A DNA stretch of 21,313 nucleotides. Source: MGOM01 sp035455265. GTDB lineage: Bacteria; Chloroflexota; Anaerolineae; Anaerolineales; E44-bin32. Position numbers and translations under genes: made by a program. Position 1 is the first letter of the stretch; the number at the start of each line of letters is the position of its first letter. The notes beneath the pieces were generated by a model that saw nothing but the letters and a program-made list of their open reading frames with translations, was not told the DNA's origin and did not search any database. The stretch spans positions 1 to 21,313 of the forward strand of contig DATIFK010000200.1 of assembly GCA_035455265.1 (NCBI GenBank). The letters are read 5' to 3'. Of the stretch, positions 6,676 through 13,257 are shown piece after piece.

Positions 6676-6703
6676 GTAGGGGCGAAGCACGCTTCGCCCC
6701 TAC
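6676..6703. repeat. 13-bp perfect inverted repeat (dispersed palindrome-like)
   Basis: GTAGGGGCGAAGC (6676-6688) and GCTTCGCCCCTAC (6691-6703) are exact reverse complements separated by AC. It lies in the 180-bp spacer between the DUF4349 gene and the lipoprotein gene, both on the minus strand. On that strand it sits 23 bases past the DUF4349 stop without a clear T-run. The form is that of a mobile or REP-like palindrome. Confidence 0.65.
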
Positions 6704-6726
6704 GCGATCTTGCGTGTTCAGGAGAG

Positions 6727-7668
6727 CTACGCGTCGATCTTCGGCTTGCTGACCCGGCGACGTCGAATCGCGCGGATGATCAGGACCAAGATCAGCACCG
6801 GCAGGCCGATGGCCAGCAGGGCTACCGGCAGGATGTAGAGGACGATCCAGATGGCGGCGCTGGCGAGCCACTGCAGCGCCCGAATGAGCGCCTCGATGGC
6901 GTTCTTGACGACGCCGTTCGGATCCCACGCCCCGGTCTCGATCGGCTGCGCCGCTTCATCGGGAATGAGCTCAACCGTCACCGCGGACAAGGCGGCCGAT
7001 TCGCTGTAGTACTGAATCTGGCCCTTGACCGACTCGATCTCTCCGCGGACCTGAACCAGCTGGTTGTAGACCGCCAGGACGTCCTCGGTCTTGGTGGCGC
7101 CCTTCATGATCTCCTGCAGCTGAGCCTCGGCCGCCTCGAGATTGCGCAGGCGCGACTGGAGGTCGGTGTACTGCTGCGTCACGTCTTCGCCGGAGACATT
7201 CTCCGATCGCACCTCGGAAGCGCCTTCCTTGATCTTCGCCAGGGCCTCATCCAAACGGTCGGCCGGCACCCGGACGGTGATGGTGGCCTGGTCGGCCGTC
7301 AGACCCTGGGTGCCATAGGCGGTTTTGTACACATAGGAAGAGACGACGTACCCGCCCATGCCCTCGGCCATGGCACGAATCTGCGTCACTCGGGCGGCCG
7401 GGTCGGCGACGACGATCGTCAGGCTACCGGTCTGGATGACGATCCTGTCGGCGGGCGCGGATCCGGGCGAGTAGGCGGAATTCGGGGCGCCCACCTCGCC
7501 GCTGACGGACGGCGCCTCCATCGGGGCTATGCCCTGGTCGGCGGCGCCACCGAAGGATGGCTCGACCGCGCCGCGATTATAGGCAAGCGTGGGGGCGAGG
7601 GCCTGGCCGCAGGCGCCGACCAGGAGAGCCAACCCAGCGATCGAGGCAAGGACCGAAATCTTCTTCAT
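6727..7668 (-). CDS. DUF4349 domain-containing envelope lipoprotein
   Basis: A 313-residue protein of unknown function. The ATG at 7668 is preceded by GGAGGAG at 6-7 bases and starts a lipoprotein signal peptide ending LLVGAC (Cys20). The DUF4349 pattern follows: RIVIQTGSLTIVVADPAARV (about 75-94), GGYVVSSYVY, TVRVPADRLDEALAKI, and SENVSGEDVTQQYTDLQSRLRNLEAAE. A coiled-coil stretch covers about residues 165-225, and a long hydrophobic helix near 268-300 ends in RAIRRRR. It therefore appears anchored at both ends, by N-terminal lipid and by a C-terminal membrane helix. Family members are envelope proteins without a settled role. It is transcribed in the same direction as its minus-strand neighbours. 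Confidence 0.85.
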   Translation of the reverse strand: MKKISVLASIAGLALLVGACGQALAPTLAYNRGAVEPSFGGAADQGIAPMEAPSVSGEVGAPNSAYSPGSAPADRIVIQTGSLTIVVADPAARVTQIRAMAEGMGGYVVSSYVYKTAYGTQGLTADQATITVRVPADRLDEALAKIKEGASEVRSENVSGEDVTQQYTDLQSRLRNLEAAEAQLQEIMKGATKTEDVLAVYNQLVQVRGEIESVKGQIQYYSESAALSAVTVELIPDEAAQPIETGAWDPNGVVKNAIEALIRALQWLASAAIWIVLYILPVALLAIGLPVLILVLIIRAIRRRRVSKPKIDA

Positions 7669-7741
7669 GGCGTTCTCCTCCGCGGTCGCCCGGTCGGGCG
7701 CCGCCATACGATAGACGCCCTCCCGGCCAGCGTGGTTCCCG

Positions 7742-8470
7742 TTACCAGCCGGCAAGCAGACGCATCGCCTGGCGTTCCGGGAGTCCGGCTCGCAGCATTC
7801 GCTCCTGGACCTGGGTGACGTCATAGTCCGCACGGCGCGGTTCCCACGTGTCTTCTTTGAGGTCAAGGACGGCGTAGGCGGCTCGGGGGTCCATGTCGCG
7901 CGGCTGGCCGACGGACCCCGGGTTGAGGATCATGCGCGGCCGCAGAGGCATGCGCTCTCCCCAGGCCACCGACGCCAGATGGGCGTGTCCGTCCTTCTCC
8001 TCGCGCAGGAAGATCAGGGGAAGATGGGAATGGCCGATCAGGCAGTAATCGGTCGTGAAGGCCTCGAAGTTGGTGTCGGCCGTCTGCAGGTCGAGGATGT
8101 ACTCCCAAACCGGCTGCCGAGGACTGCCGTGCGCCAGAGTGAAATCCTCGAACGTGATCTTGCTGGGCAACGACCTCAAGTAGGCCATGTTGTCGGTCGT
8201 GAGTTGGTGCGTCGTCCACGCCGCGGCGGCGCCGGCGTCGTGGTTGAAACGCGACAAAGGGATGATCCCCATGGCGGCCTGGTCGTGGTTGCCGATCAGA
8301 CACAACAGCCCGGGCAGGCTGCGCACACGCTCGATGACCTCGTTGGGGTCGGGTCCATAGCCGACCAGATCCCCCAAGCACCAGACGGCATTGACCTCGC
8401 CGGCGTCTTTCAGGACGGCCTCGAGAGCCGTCAGATTGGCGTGGATGTCGGAAAGCACGAGGACGCGCAT
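7742..8470 (-). CDS. Metallophosphoesterase, YfcE/calcineurin-like
   Basis: A 242-residue soluble enzyme with all motifs of the binuclear metallophosphatase fold: DIHAN (D8, H10), GDLVGYGPDPNEV (D34), GNHD (60-63), AHGSP (H114) and GHSH (146-149). Such proteins hydrolyse phosphomonoesters or phosphodiesters, often with Mn; the substrate cannot be told from sequence. The family version with DLVGYGPDPNEV is common as a stand-alone cytoplasmic phosphodiesterase. The start ATG at 8470 gives the conserved N-terminus MRVLVLSDIHAN with no signal peptide. It is divergent from tsaE across a 90-bp region. A weak TACCAT -10 candidate lies seven bases before its ATG, so its mRNA too may have almost no leader. 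Confidence 0.88.
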   Translation of the reverse strand: MRVLVLSDIHANLTALEAVLKDAGEVNAVWCLGDLVGYGPDPNEVIERVRSLPGLLCLIGNHDQAAMGIIPLSRFNHDAGAAAAWTTHQLTTDNMAYLRSLPSKITFEDFTLAHGSPRQPVWEYILDLQTADTNFEAFTTDYCLIGHSHLPLIFLREEKDGHAHLASVAWGERMPLRPRMILNPGSVGQPRDMDPRAAYAVLDLKEDTWEPRRADYDVTQVQERMLRAGLPERQAMRLLAGW

Positions 8471-8521
8471 GGGGCGGATGGTATCACGGCGCATCGGGAG
8501 ACGAAAGTGCGGGGGGCCCGC

Positions 8522-8550
8522 TTGTTCGGCCCCATTCGCGGACGTATAAT
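8522..8550 (+). promoter_or_regulatory. Promoter of the tsaE-tsaB-rimI-udg operon, near-leaderless
   Basis: TTGTTC (8522-8527) and a perfect TATAAT (8545-8550) are separated by exactly 17 bp. Initiation about 7 bases later (near 8557) would put the tsaE ATG (8561) at or next to the 5' end of the RNA. No ribosome-binding site is visible before that ATG, which agrees with leaderless translation. Confidence 0.6.
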
Positions 8551-8560
8551 GCCGCCGCCC

Positions 8561-9058
8561 ATGCCCATCCTCGACGAGCGCAGTCTGGAATTCCTGAGCC
8601 ACAGTCCCGAACAAACGCGTCGACTGGGCACCCGCCTGGGTGAGGGTGTCGCCGAGGGCGATGTCATTTGTCTGGCGGGCGATCTGGGGGCGGGTAAGAC
8701 CACCCTGGCCCAGGGCATTGCCCGCGGATGGGGAGCGCTGCAGGCCATCACCAGCCCGACCTTCGTGCTGATCAATGAGTATCGCCGCGCCGATGCCTCG
8801 ATGCTGTATCACGTCGATGCCTATCGGCTGTCGGGACCGGGCGAGGCGGAAGGGATCGGGCTGCACGAGCTGTTCACGGCGGGCCATCCGGTCATCCTGG
8901 AGTGGCCCGAGCGTGTCGCAGAGTGTTTGCCGTCGGACCGCCTCACGATTGCATTGAGCTGGGTCGACGAGTCGCGCCGCCGGCTGCGCTTCGAAGCCGA
9001 AGGCGAGCGATACGTGCAATGGCTGCGCGACTACCGCAAGACGGCGTTCGGAGGCTGA
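8561..9058 (+). CDS. tsaE: tRNA threonylcarbamoyladenosine biosynthesis ATPase TsaE
   Basis: A 165-residue P-loop protein that works with TsaB and TsaD in transferring the threonylcarbamoyl group to tRNA A37. Visible are Walker A GDLGAGKTT (40-48), SPTFVLINEY (65-74), HVDAYRL (84-90) and EWPERV (114-119), all TsaE hallmarks. ATG 8561 is chosen over the in-frame ATG at 8549 because the latter overlaps the TATAAT box and would not be transcribed. It is the first gene of an operon; tsaB begins one base after its stop. Confidence 0.93.
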   Translation: MPILDERSLEFLSHSPEQTRRLGTRLGEGVAEGDVICLAGDLGAGKTTLAQGIARGWGALQAITSPTFVLINEYRRADASMLYHVDAYRLSGPGEAEGIGLHELFTAGHPVILEWPERVAECLPSDRLTIALSWVDESRRRLRFEAEGERYVQWLRDYRKTAFGG

Positions 9059-9059
9059 G

Positions 9060-9725
9060 GTGATCTTGGCGATCGACACCTCGACCGAAACCAGCGGCCT
9101 GGCGTTGTTCGACGGCGAACGGCTGAGGGCCGAGTTGGTGTGGTGGGGCGCCGAGCACGCTACGGTCGATCTGGCGCCGGAGATCGCGCTCCTGCTGCGA
9201 CGCTCGCGCGTCCCGCTGAAGGATGTGACCGCCGTGGCCGTCGCGTTGGGGCCGGGCTCGTTCACCGGCCTGCGGATCGGCCTGGCACTGGCCCGCGGGC
9301 TGTCGTTGGCGGGAAAGCGTAGACTGGTCGGAGTACCGACCCTCGAGATTCTGGCTCGGGCGCAACCGCCGCGAGCCGAGGCGATGTGGGTCTTCGTGCG
9401 CGCCGGCCGAGGGCGCCTGGCAGGCGTATGGTACAAATGGACCAAGCGTGGCTGGAAGCCCCAGGGAGAACCGGAAAGCCTCCGCTGGGAGGACGTTCGG
9501 GAACGCCGGTCGCCTCCCTTCCATCTCTGCGGTGAATTCACGCCGGAGGAACGCGCGGCGTGGAAGGACGCGCCGGGGGTGACGCTGTCGGAGCCGTCGC
9601 TTTCGGTTCGCCGGCCGGGCGTGTTGGCTCAAATCGGCTGGGAGATGTTGCAGGCCCGGCGCCCGGCGGATCCGCTGCGACTCACCCCGATCTACCTGTC
9701 GCGGCTGCATGAGGTTGCCGGATGA
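9060..9725 (+). CDS. tsaB: tRNA threonylcarbamoyladenosine biosynthesis protein TsaB
   Basis: A 221-residue ASKHA-fold protein, the inactive partner of TsaD in t6A synthesis. The N-terminus MILAIDTSTETSGLAL is diagnostic, as is GPGSFTGLRIGLALARGL (64-81). The C-terminal PIYLSRLHEVAG is typical of the tail. The start is a GTG one base after the tsaE stop. It lies between tsaE and rimI, the usual cluster. The stop codon forms part of a hairpin that also contains the rimI start region. The TsaD catalytic partner is not in the window. Confidence 0.93.
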   Translation: MILAIDTSTETSGLALFDGERLRAELVWWGAEHATVDLAPEIALLLRRSRVPLKDVTAVAVALGPGSFTGLRIGLALARGLSLAGKRRLVGVPTLEILARAQPPRAEAMWVFVRAGRGRLAGVWYKWTKRGWKPQGEPESLRWEDVRERRSPPFHLCGEFTPEERAAWKDAPGVTLSEPSLSVRRPGVLAQIGWEMLQARRPADPLRLTPIYLSRLHEVAG

Positions 9726-9767
9726 CCCCCATGCCTACCCTAGTGCGCAGCAAGGAGGCATGGGGGT
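9725..9767 (+). promoter_or_regulatory. 12-bp hairpin masking the rimI ribosome-binding site
   Basis: ACCCCCATGCCT (9725-9736) and AGGCATGGGGGT (9756-9767) are exact reverse complements around a 19-base loop. The 3' arm contains part of the Shine-Dalgarno AAGGAGG (9752-9758) and the candidate ATG/GTG starts of rimI. The 5' arm begins at the last base of the tsaB stop. A ribosome finishing tsaB would unfold it, suggesting translational coupling. Confidence 0.6.
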
Positions 9768-10302
9768 GACGGCCGCGTCGGCTTCGCCGACCGCAGGCGG
9801 GCCGGACGGCTTGCGTGTCCGGCCGATGACCCTGGCCGACGTCCCTGATGTCGCCGCCATCGACCGTCTGTCGTTCTCCTTGCCGTGGCCCGAGCGAAGC
9901 TACCGCTACGAGCTGACGGAGAACCCGGCCGCCCGCCTTCTGGTGGCGGAGATGCCCGCCTCGCCGCGCCTGCGGGTGGTGGGGTACGTCGGGCTGTGGT
10001 TGTTGGTGGACGAGGCCCACATCAGCACGATCGCCGTTCACCCGGCTGAGCGGGGGCGAGGTATCGGCGAAACCCTGCTGCTGGCCGCGCTCGACCTGGC
10101 GGCGCGCATCGGGGCCGAGCTCGCCACTTTGGAGGTGCGCGCCTCGAACGCCGCGGCGCAGAACCTCTATCGCAAACACGGTTTCGAAGTCGTGGGCTCG
10201 CGGCCGGGATACTACAAGGACAACCGGGAAGACGCCGTCTTGATGACCCTGAGCCAGCTTCGCCAACGCCTGCCGGTCGCCGAGGCCTCGCGTGGATCCT
10301 GA
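9766..10302 (+). CDS. rimI: Ribosomal protein S18-alanine N-acetyltransferase-like GNAT enzyme
   Basis: A GNAT acetyltransferase of 178 residues from the GTG at 9766, which is 7 bases after AAGGAGG. The ATG at 9760 is only one base from that sequence, and the ATG at 9709 lies within tsaB. The acetyl-CoA loop is VHPAERGRGIGETLL (91-105), followed by LEVRASNAAAQNLYRKHGFEVVGSRPGYY (122-150), the characteristic C-terminal RimI block. E. coli RimI acetylates the N-terminal Ala of ribosomal protein S18; other bacterial RimI homologues may have wider targets. Its place after tsaB is a widely conserved neighbourhood. The stop overlaps the next gene by 11 bases. Confidence 0.9.
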   Translation: MTAASASPTAGGPDGLRVRPMTLADVPDVAAIDRLSFSLPWPERSYRYELTENPAARLLVAEMPASPRLRVVGYVGLWLLVDEAHISTIAVHPAERGRGIGETLLLAALDLAARIGAELATLEVRASNAAAQNLYRKHGFEVVGSRPGYYKDNREDAVLMTLSQLRQRLPVAEASRGS

Positions 10303-10909
10303 GGCCGAGCTGCGCGCCGTCGCTTCCGAAGTCAACGCGTGCACCAAGTGCAAGCTTCACTTGTCGCGCAAGAAGGCCGTGCCCGGGGAAGGGCCGGCCA
10401 ACGCCGAGATCCTGTTCATCGGCGAGGGCCCGGGTTTCCACGAGAACGAGCAAGGGCGCCCCTTCGTCGGGGCCGCCGGCCGGTTTCTGGAGGAATTGCT
10501 GGCTTCGGTGGGTCTGAAGAGGGAGCAGGTCTTCATCTGCAATGTCGTGAAATGCCGGCCGCCGGGCAACCGGGATCCACTGCCGGAGGAAGTCGAGGCC
10601 TGCTCGAGCTATCTGGATCGGCAGATCGCCGCCATCAATCCGAAAGTGATTGTCACCCTGGGCCGCTTCTCGATGGCCCGCTTCTTCCCCAACGCCCGCA
10701 TCAGCGCCCTGCACGGCCAGGGGCGCGTCGTCAACGGCCGGATGGTCGTCGCCATGTACCACCCGGCCGCCGCCCTGCATCAGCCATCGATGCGGCGCCA
10801 GGTGGAAGAGGACTTCGCCCGCCTGCCGGAGTGGCTCGCACGCGCCCAGCGCCCGGCGGCGCCCGAGCCCGACCCGACGCCCGGCCCGGAACAGCTCAGC
10901 CTGTTCTGA
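10292..10909 (+). CDS. Uracil-DNA glycosylase, family 4 (Fe-S)
   Basis: A 205-residue DNA-repair enzyme that excises uracil produced by cytosine deamination. The four cluster ligands are visible: C17 and C20 (NACTKC), C88 (VVKCRPPGNRD) and C104 (VEACSSYL), spaced as in family 4 enzymes with a 4Fe-4S cluster. Motif A is GEGPGFHENEQGRPFVGAAG (44-63); motif B is YHPAAALHQPSMRR (156-169). The start is a GTG inside the end of rimI. After the catalytic domain a Pro/Ala-rich linker (about 187-199) leads to a terminal QLSLF (201-205), which matches the bacterial sliding-clamp-binding pentapeptide. Last gene of the tsaE operon. Confidence 0.93.
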   Translation: MDPEAELRAVASEVNACTKCKLHLSRKKAVPGEGPANAEILFIGEGPGFHENEQGRPFVGAAGRFLEELLASVGLKREQVFICNVVKCRPPGNRDPLPEEVEACSSYLDRQIAAINPKVIVTLGRFSMARFFPNARISALHGQGRVVNGRMVVAMYHPAAALHQPSMRRQVEEDFARLPEWLARAQRPAAPEPDPTPGPEQLSLF

Positions 10910-10930
10910 TCCGATGGAGGATCAATCCGT

Positions 10931-12268
10931 ATGAGCCCGGTGGACCCCGCATTGCCGCAGGCCGCCCGCGACCTGATCGAACGTTTCACCTCGCACCAGG
11001 CGACTGTCGGCGTCGTCGGCCTGGGCTACGTCGGGCTGCCGCTGGCCGTCGCTCTGGCCGAGTCGGGCTACCGCGTCATCGGCGTCGACCGGGACGCCGA
11101 CAAGGTCGCCCGGCTGCAGCGCGGGGAGAGCTACATCGAAGATATCCCGGCGGCGGCCGTCCTCCGGCAGGTGGACGGGAAGCGCCTGACGGCCACGACC
11201 GACTTCGCCGCCCTGTCCGCCGCCGACGGCGTCAGCATCTGCGTGCCGACCCCGCTGCGAAAAACCGGCGATCCCGACCTGTCGTTCATCGTCTCGTCGG
11301 CGCAATCGCTTCGCCCGGCGCTTCATCGCGGGATGGTCATCATCCTCGAGTCGACGACGTATCCCGGGACGACGCGTGAGCTCGTCCTGCCCGAGCTCGA
11401 GGCCGGCGGCCTGCGCGTCGGCGAAGACATCTTCCTGGCTTTCTCGCCCGAGCGCGTCGATCCGGGGCGCAAGGATTGGACAACCAAGAACACGCCCAAG
11501 GTGATCGGAGGCGTCACGCCGGTCTGCACCGAGGTGGCGGCGAGCATGTACGCGCAGGCGATGTCGACGATCGTGCGCGTGTCGTCGGCGGAAGTCGCCG
11601 AGATGACCAAGCTTCTCGAGAACACCTTCCGCGCCGTCAATATCGCCATGGTCAACGAGATGGCGCTGATGTGCGACCGGCTGGGGATCGACGTCTGGGA
11701 GGTGATCGAAGCCGCCGCCTCCAAGCCGTTCGGTTTCATGCGCTTCACTCCCGGGCCGGGACTGGGCGGGCACTGCATCCCGATCGATCCGCTCTATCTC
11801 TCGTGGAAGCTGAAACAGGTCAAGTACAACGCCCGCATCATCGAGCTGGCGAGCGAGATCAACACCAACATGCCGCGCTACGTCGTCAGCCGCGTCCAGG
11901 ACGCCCTCAATGAAGCGGGCAAGGCTCTGCGGGGGGCGCGGCTGTTGGTCGTCGGCCTGGCCTACAAACCGGACATCGGCGATGTGCGCGAGTCGCCGGC
12001 GCTGGATGTGATCGGTCTGCTGCGTGAGAAGGGCTCCCAGGTCGAGTACTTCGATCCTTACGTCCCGTCCATCGAGCATGAGGGCTGGGGGCTGCACTCG
12101 GTCCCGGACGTGTATGCGGCGGCCGCTCAGGCGGACTGCGTCGTCATCGTCACCAACCATTCTTCGATCGACTACCGCCGCCTGGCGGAGTCGGCGCGCC
12201 TGCTGTTCGACTCGCGCAATGCCCTCGGCGCGGTCGGAATCCGCAGCCAGCATGTGATCCGCCTGTAA
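10931..12268 (+). CDS. Nucleotide-sugar dehydrogenase (UDP-GlcNAc/UDP-ManNAc 6-dehydrogenase type, WbpA/WecC-like)
   Basis: A 445-residue NAD-dependent enzyme that oxidises C6 of a UDP-hexose or UDP-HexNAc to the uronic acid. It has Rossmann motif VGVVGLGYVGLPLA (26-39), ESTTYPGTT (140-148), FSPERVDPG (171-179), and catalytic Cys282 in GPGLGGHCIPIDPLY (275-289). The C-terminal domain carries GLAYKPDIGDVRESPALDV. The SPERVDPG segment is that of WbpA/WecC/TviB enzymes rather than UDP-glucose dehydrogenase, so a HexNAc substrate is likelier. The ATG follows GGAGGA at 9 bases. First gene of the glycan cluster, starting 21 bases after udg. The following epimerase could act on its product. Confidence 0.9.
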   Translation: MSPVDPALPQAARDLIERFTSHQATVGVVGLGYVGLPLAVALAESGYRVIGVDRDADKVARLQRGESYIEDIPAAAVLRQVDGKRLTATTDFAALSAADGVSICVPTPLRKTGDPDLSFIVSSAQSLRPALHRGMVIILESTTYPGTTRELVLPELEAGGLRVGEDIFLAFSPERVDPGRKDWTTKNTPKVIGGVTPVCTEVAASMYAQAMSTIVRVSSAEVAEMTKLLENTFRAVNIAMVNEMALMCDRLGIDVWEVIEAAASKPFGFMRFTPGPGLGGHCIPIDPLYLSWKLKQVKYNARIIELASEINTNMPRYVVSRVQDALNEAGKALRGARLLVVGLAYKPDIGDVRESPALDVIGLLREKGSQVEYFDPYVPSIEHEGWGLHSVPDVYAAAAQADCVVIVTNHSSIDYRRLAESARLLFDSRNALGAVGIRSQHVIRL

Positions 12269-13245
12269 TGGGCACGTACCTGGTCACCGGCGCCGCCGGA
12301 TTCATCGGCTCGGACGTCTCCCGCCGTTTGCTGGACGATCGCCACACCGTCGTCGGGGCCGACAACCTCAACGACGCCTACGACCCGCGGCTGAAGGAAT
12401 GGCGGCTGAAACGCCTGAGCGGCCGCACGGGCTTCACGTTTCGGCGCGCCGACATTTCCACACCCGAGGGCGCGGCCGAGGCCTGGGGCGAGGAGAAGTA
12501 CGACGGCGTGATCAACCTGGCGGCGCGGGCCGGGGTGCGGCCCAGCCTGCGCGACCCGGCGGCCTACTACGCTGCCAACGTGTCGGGAACCCTGCAGCTG
12601 CTGGAGCTCTGCCGTCAGCGCGGGGTGAAGAAGTTCGTCCTGGCATCCACCTCGAGCCTGTATGGAGCGCACAACCCCCGACCCTTCCGCGAGGACGCCG
12701 ACATCACCCGGCCGTTCTCGCCGTACGCCGCCTCGAAGGGCGCCGCCGAGTTGTTGTGCCACACCTACCATCACCTGCACGGCCTGGATATCACCATCTT
12801 GCGGTACTTCACCGTCTACGGCCCGGCCGGCCGCCCAGACATGAGCGTCTTTCGCTTCATCCAGCGCATCGCCGAGGACATGCCGGTCATCGTCTACGGA
12901 GACGGCCAACAGGAGCGCGACTTCACCTATCGCGACGACATCTCCGCCGGCACCGTCGCCGCCTTGCGGCCACTCGGCTACGAGGTCATCAATCTGGGCA
13001 GCGATCATCCCGTCCCGCTGCGCCTCGTCATCGACGAAGCCTCGCGGCGGCTGGGCAAGGCGGCGCAGATCGAGTGGCGCCCGCCGGCCCCGGGGGACGT
13101 TCCATCGACGTGGGCCGACATCTCCAAAGCGCGCTCTTTGCTCGCGTGGAAGCCGACCACCAGCTTCGAAGCCGGACTGGACGCGTGCGTGGCCTGGTAC
13201 CTGGCCGAGCGGGATTGGGCCAGTTCGGTGAACACGCTCGACTGA
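12268..13245 (+). CDS. NAD-dependent epimerase, UDP-uronate 4-epimerase-like (short-chain dehydrogenase/reductase)
   Basis: A 325-residue extended SDR enzyme. It has cofactor motif TGAAGFIGS (7-15), AARAGVRPSL (85-94, close to the AAQAGVR of UDP-glucuronate 4-epimerases such as CapI), Ser129/Ser130 in STSSLYG, and the catalytic pair Y153/K157 in YAASK. Further on are RYFTVYGPAGRPDM and YGDGQQERDFTYRDD, also typical of that group. It probably interconverts gluco- and galacto-configured UDP-uronic acids or UDP-HexNAcA made by the preceding gene. Its ATG overlaps the dehydrogenase stop by one base (TAATG), so the pair is translationally coupled. The exact substrate is not readable from sequence. 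Confidence 0.88.
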   Translation: MGTYLVTGAAGFIGSDVSRRLLDDRHTVVGADNLNDAYDPRLKEWRLKRLSGRTGFTFRRADISTPEGAAEAWGEEKYDGVINLAARAGVRPSLRDPAAYYAANVSGTLQLLELCRQRGVKKFVLASTSSLYGAHNPRPFREDADITRPFSPYAASKGAAELLCHTYHHLHGLDITILRYFTVYGPAGRPDMSVFRFIQRIAEDMPVIVYGDGQQERDFTYRDDISAGTVAALRPLGYEVINLGSDHPVPLRLVIDEASRRLGKAAQIEWRPPAPGDVPSTWADISKARSLLAWKPTTSFEAGLDACVAWYLAERDWASSVNTLD

Positions 13246-13257
13246 GACTCGGCCATC

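Noticed and set aside
7576..7581. TATAAT on the minus strand
   Set aside because: It lies inside the coding sequence of the DUF4349 gene (the Ala-Tyr-Asn codons) and no gene starts after it.
8549..8560. Alternative tsaE start at ATG 8549
   Set aside because: It overlaps the TATAAT box, so it would not be in the transcript.
9709..9765. Longer rimI starts at ATG 9709 or 9760
   Set aside because: 9709 lies within tsaB with no ribosome-binding site; 9760 is one base from AAGGAGG. GTG 9766 has normal spacing, though 9760 cannot be fully excluded.
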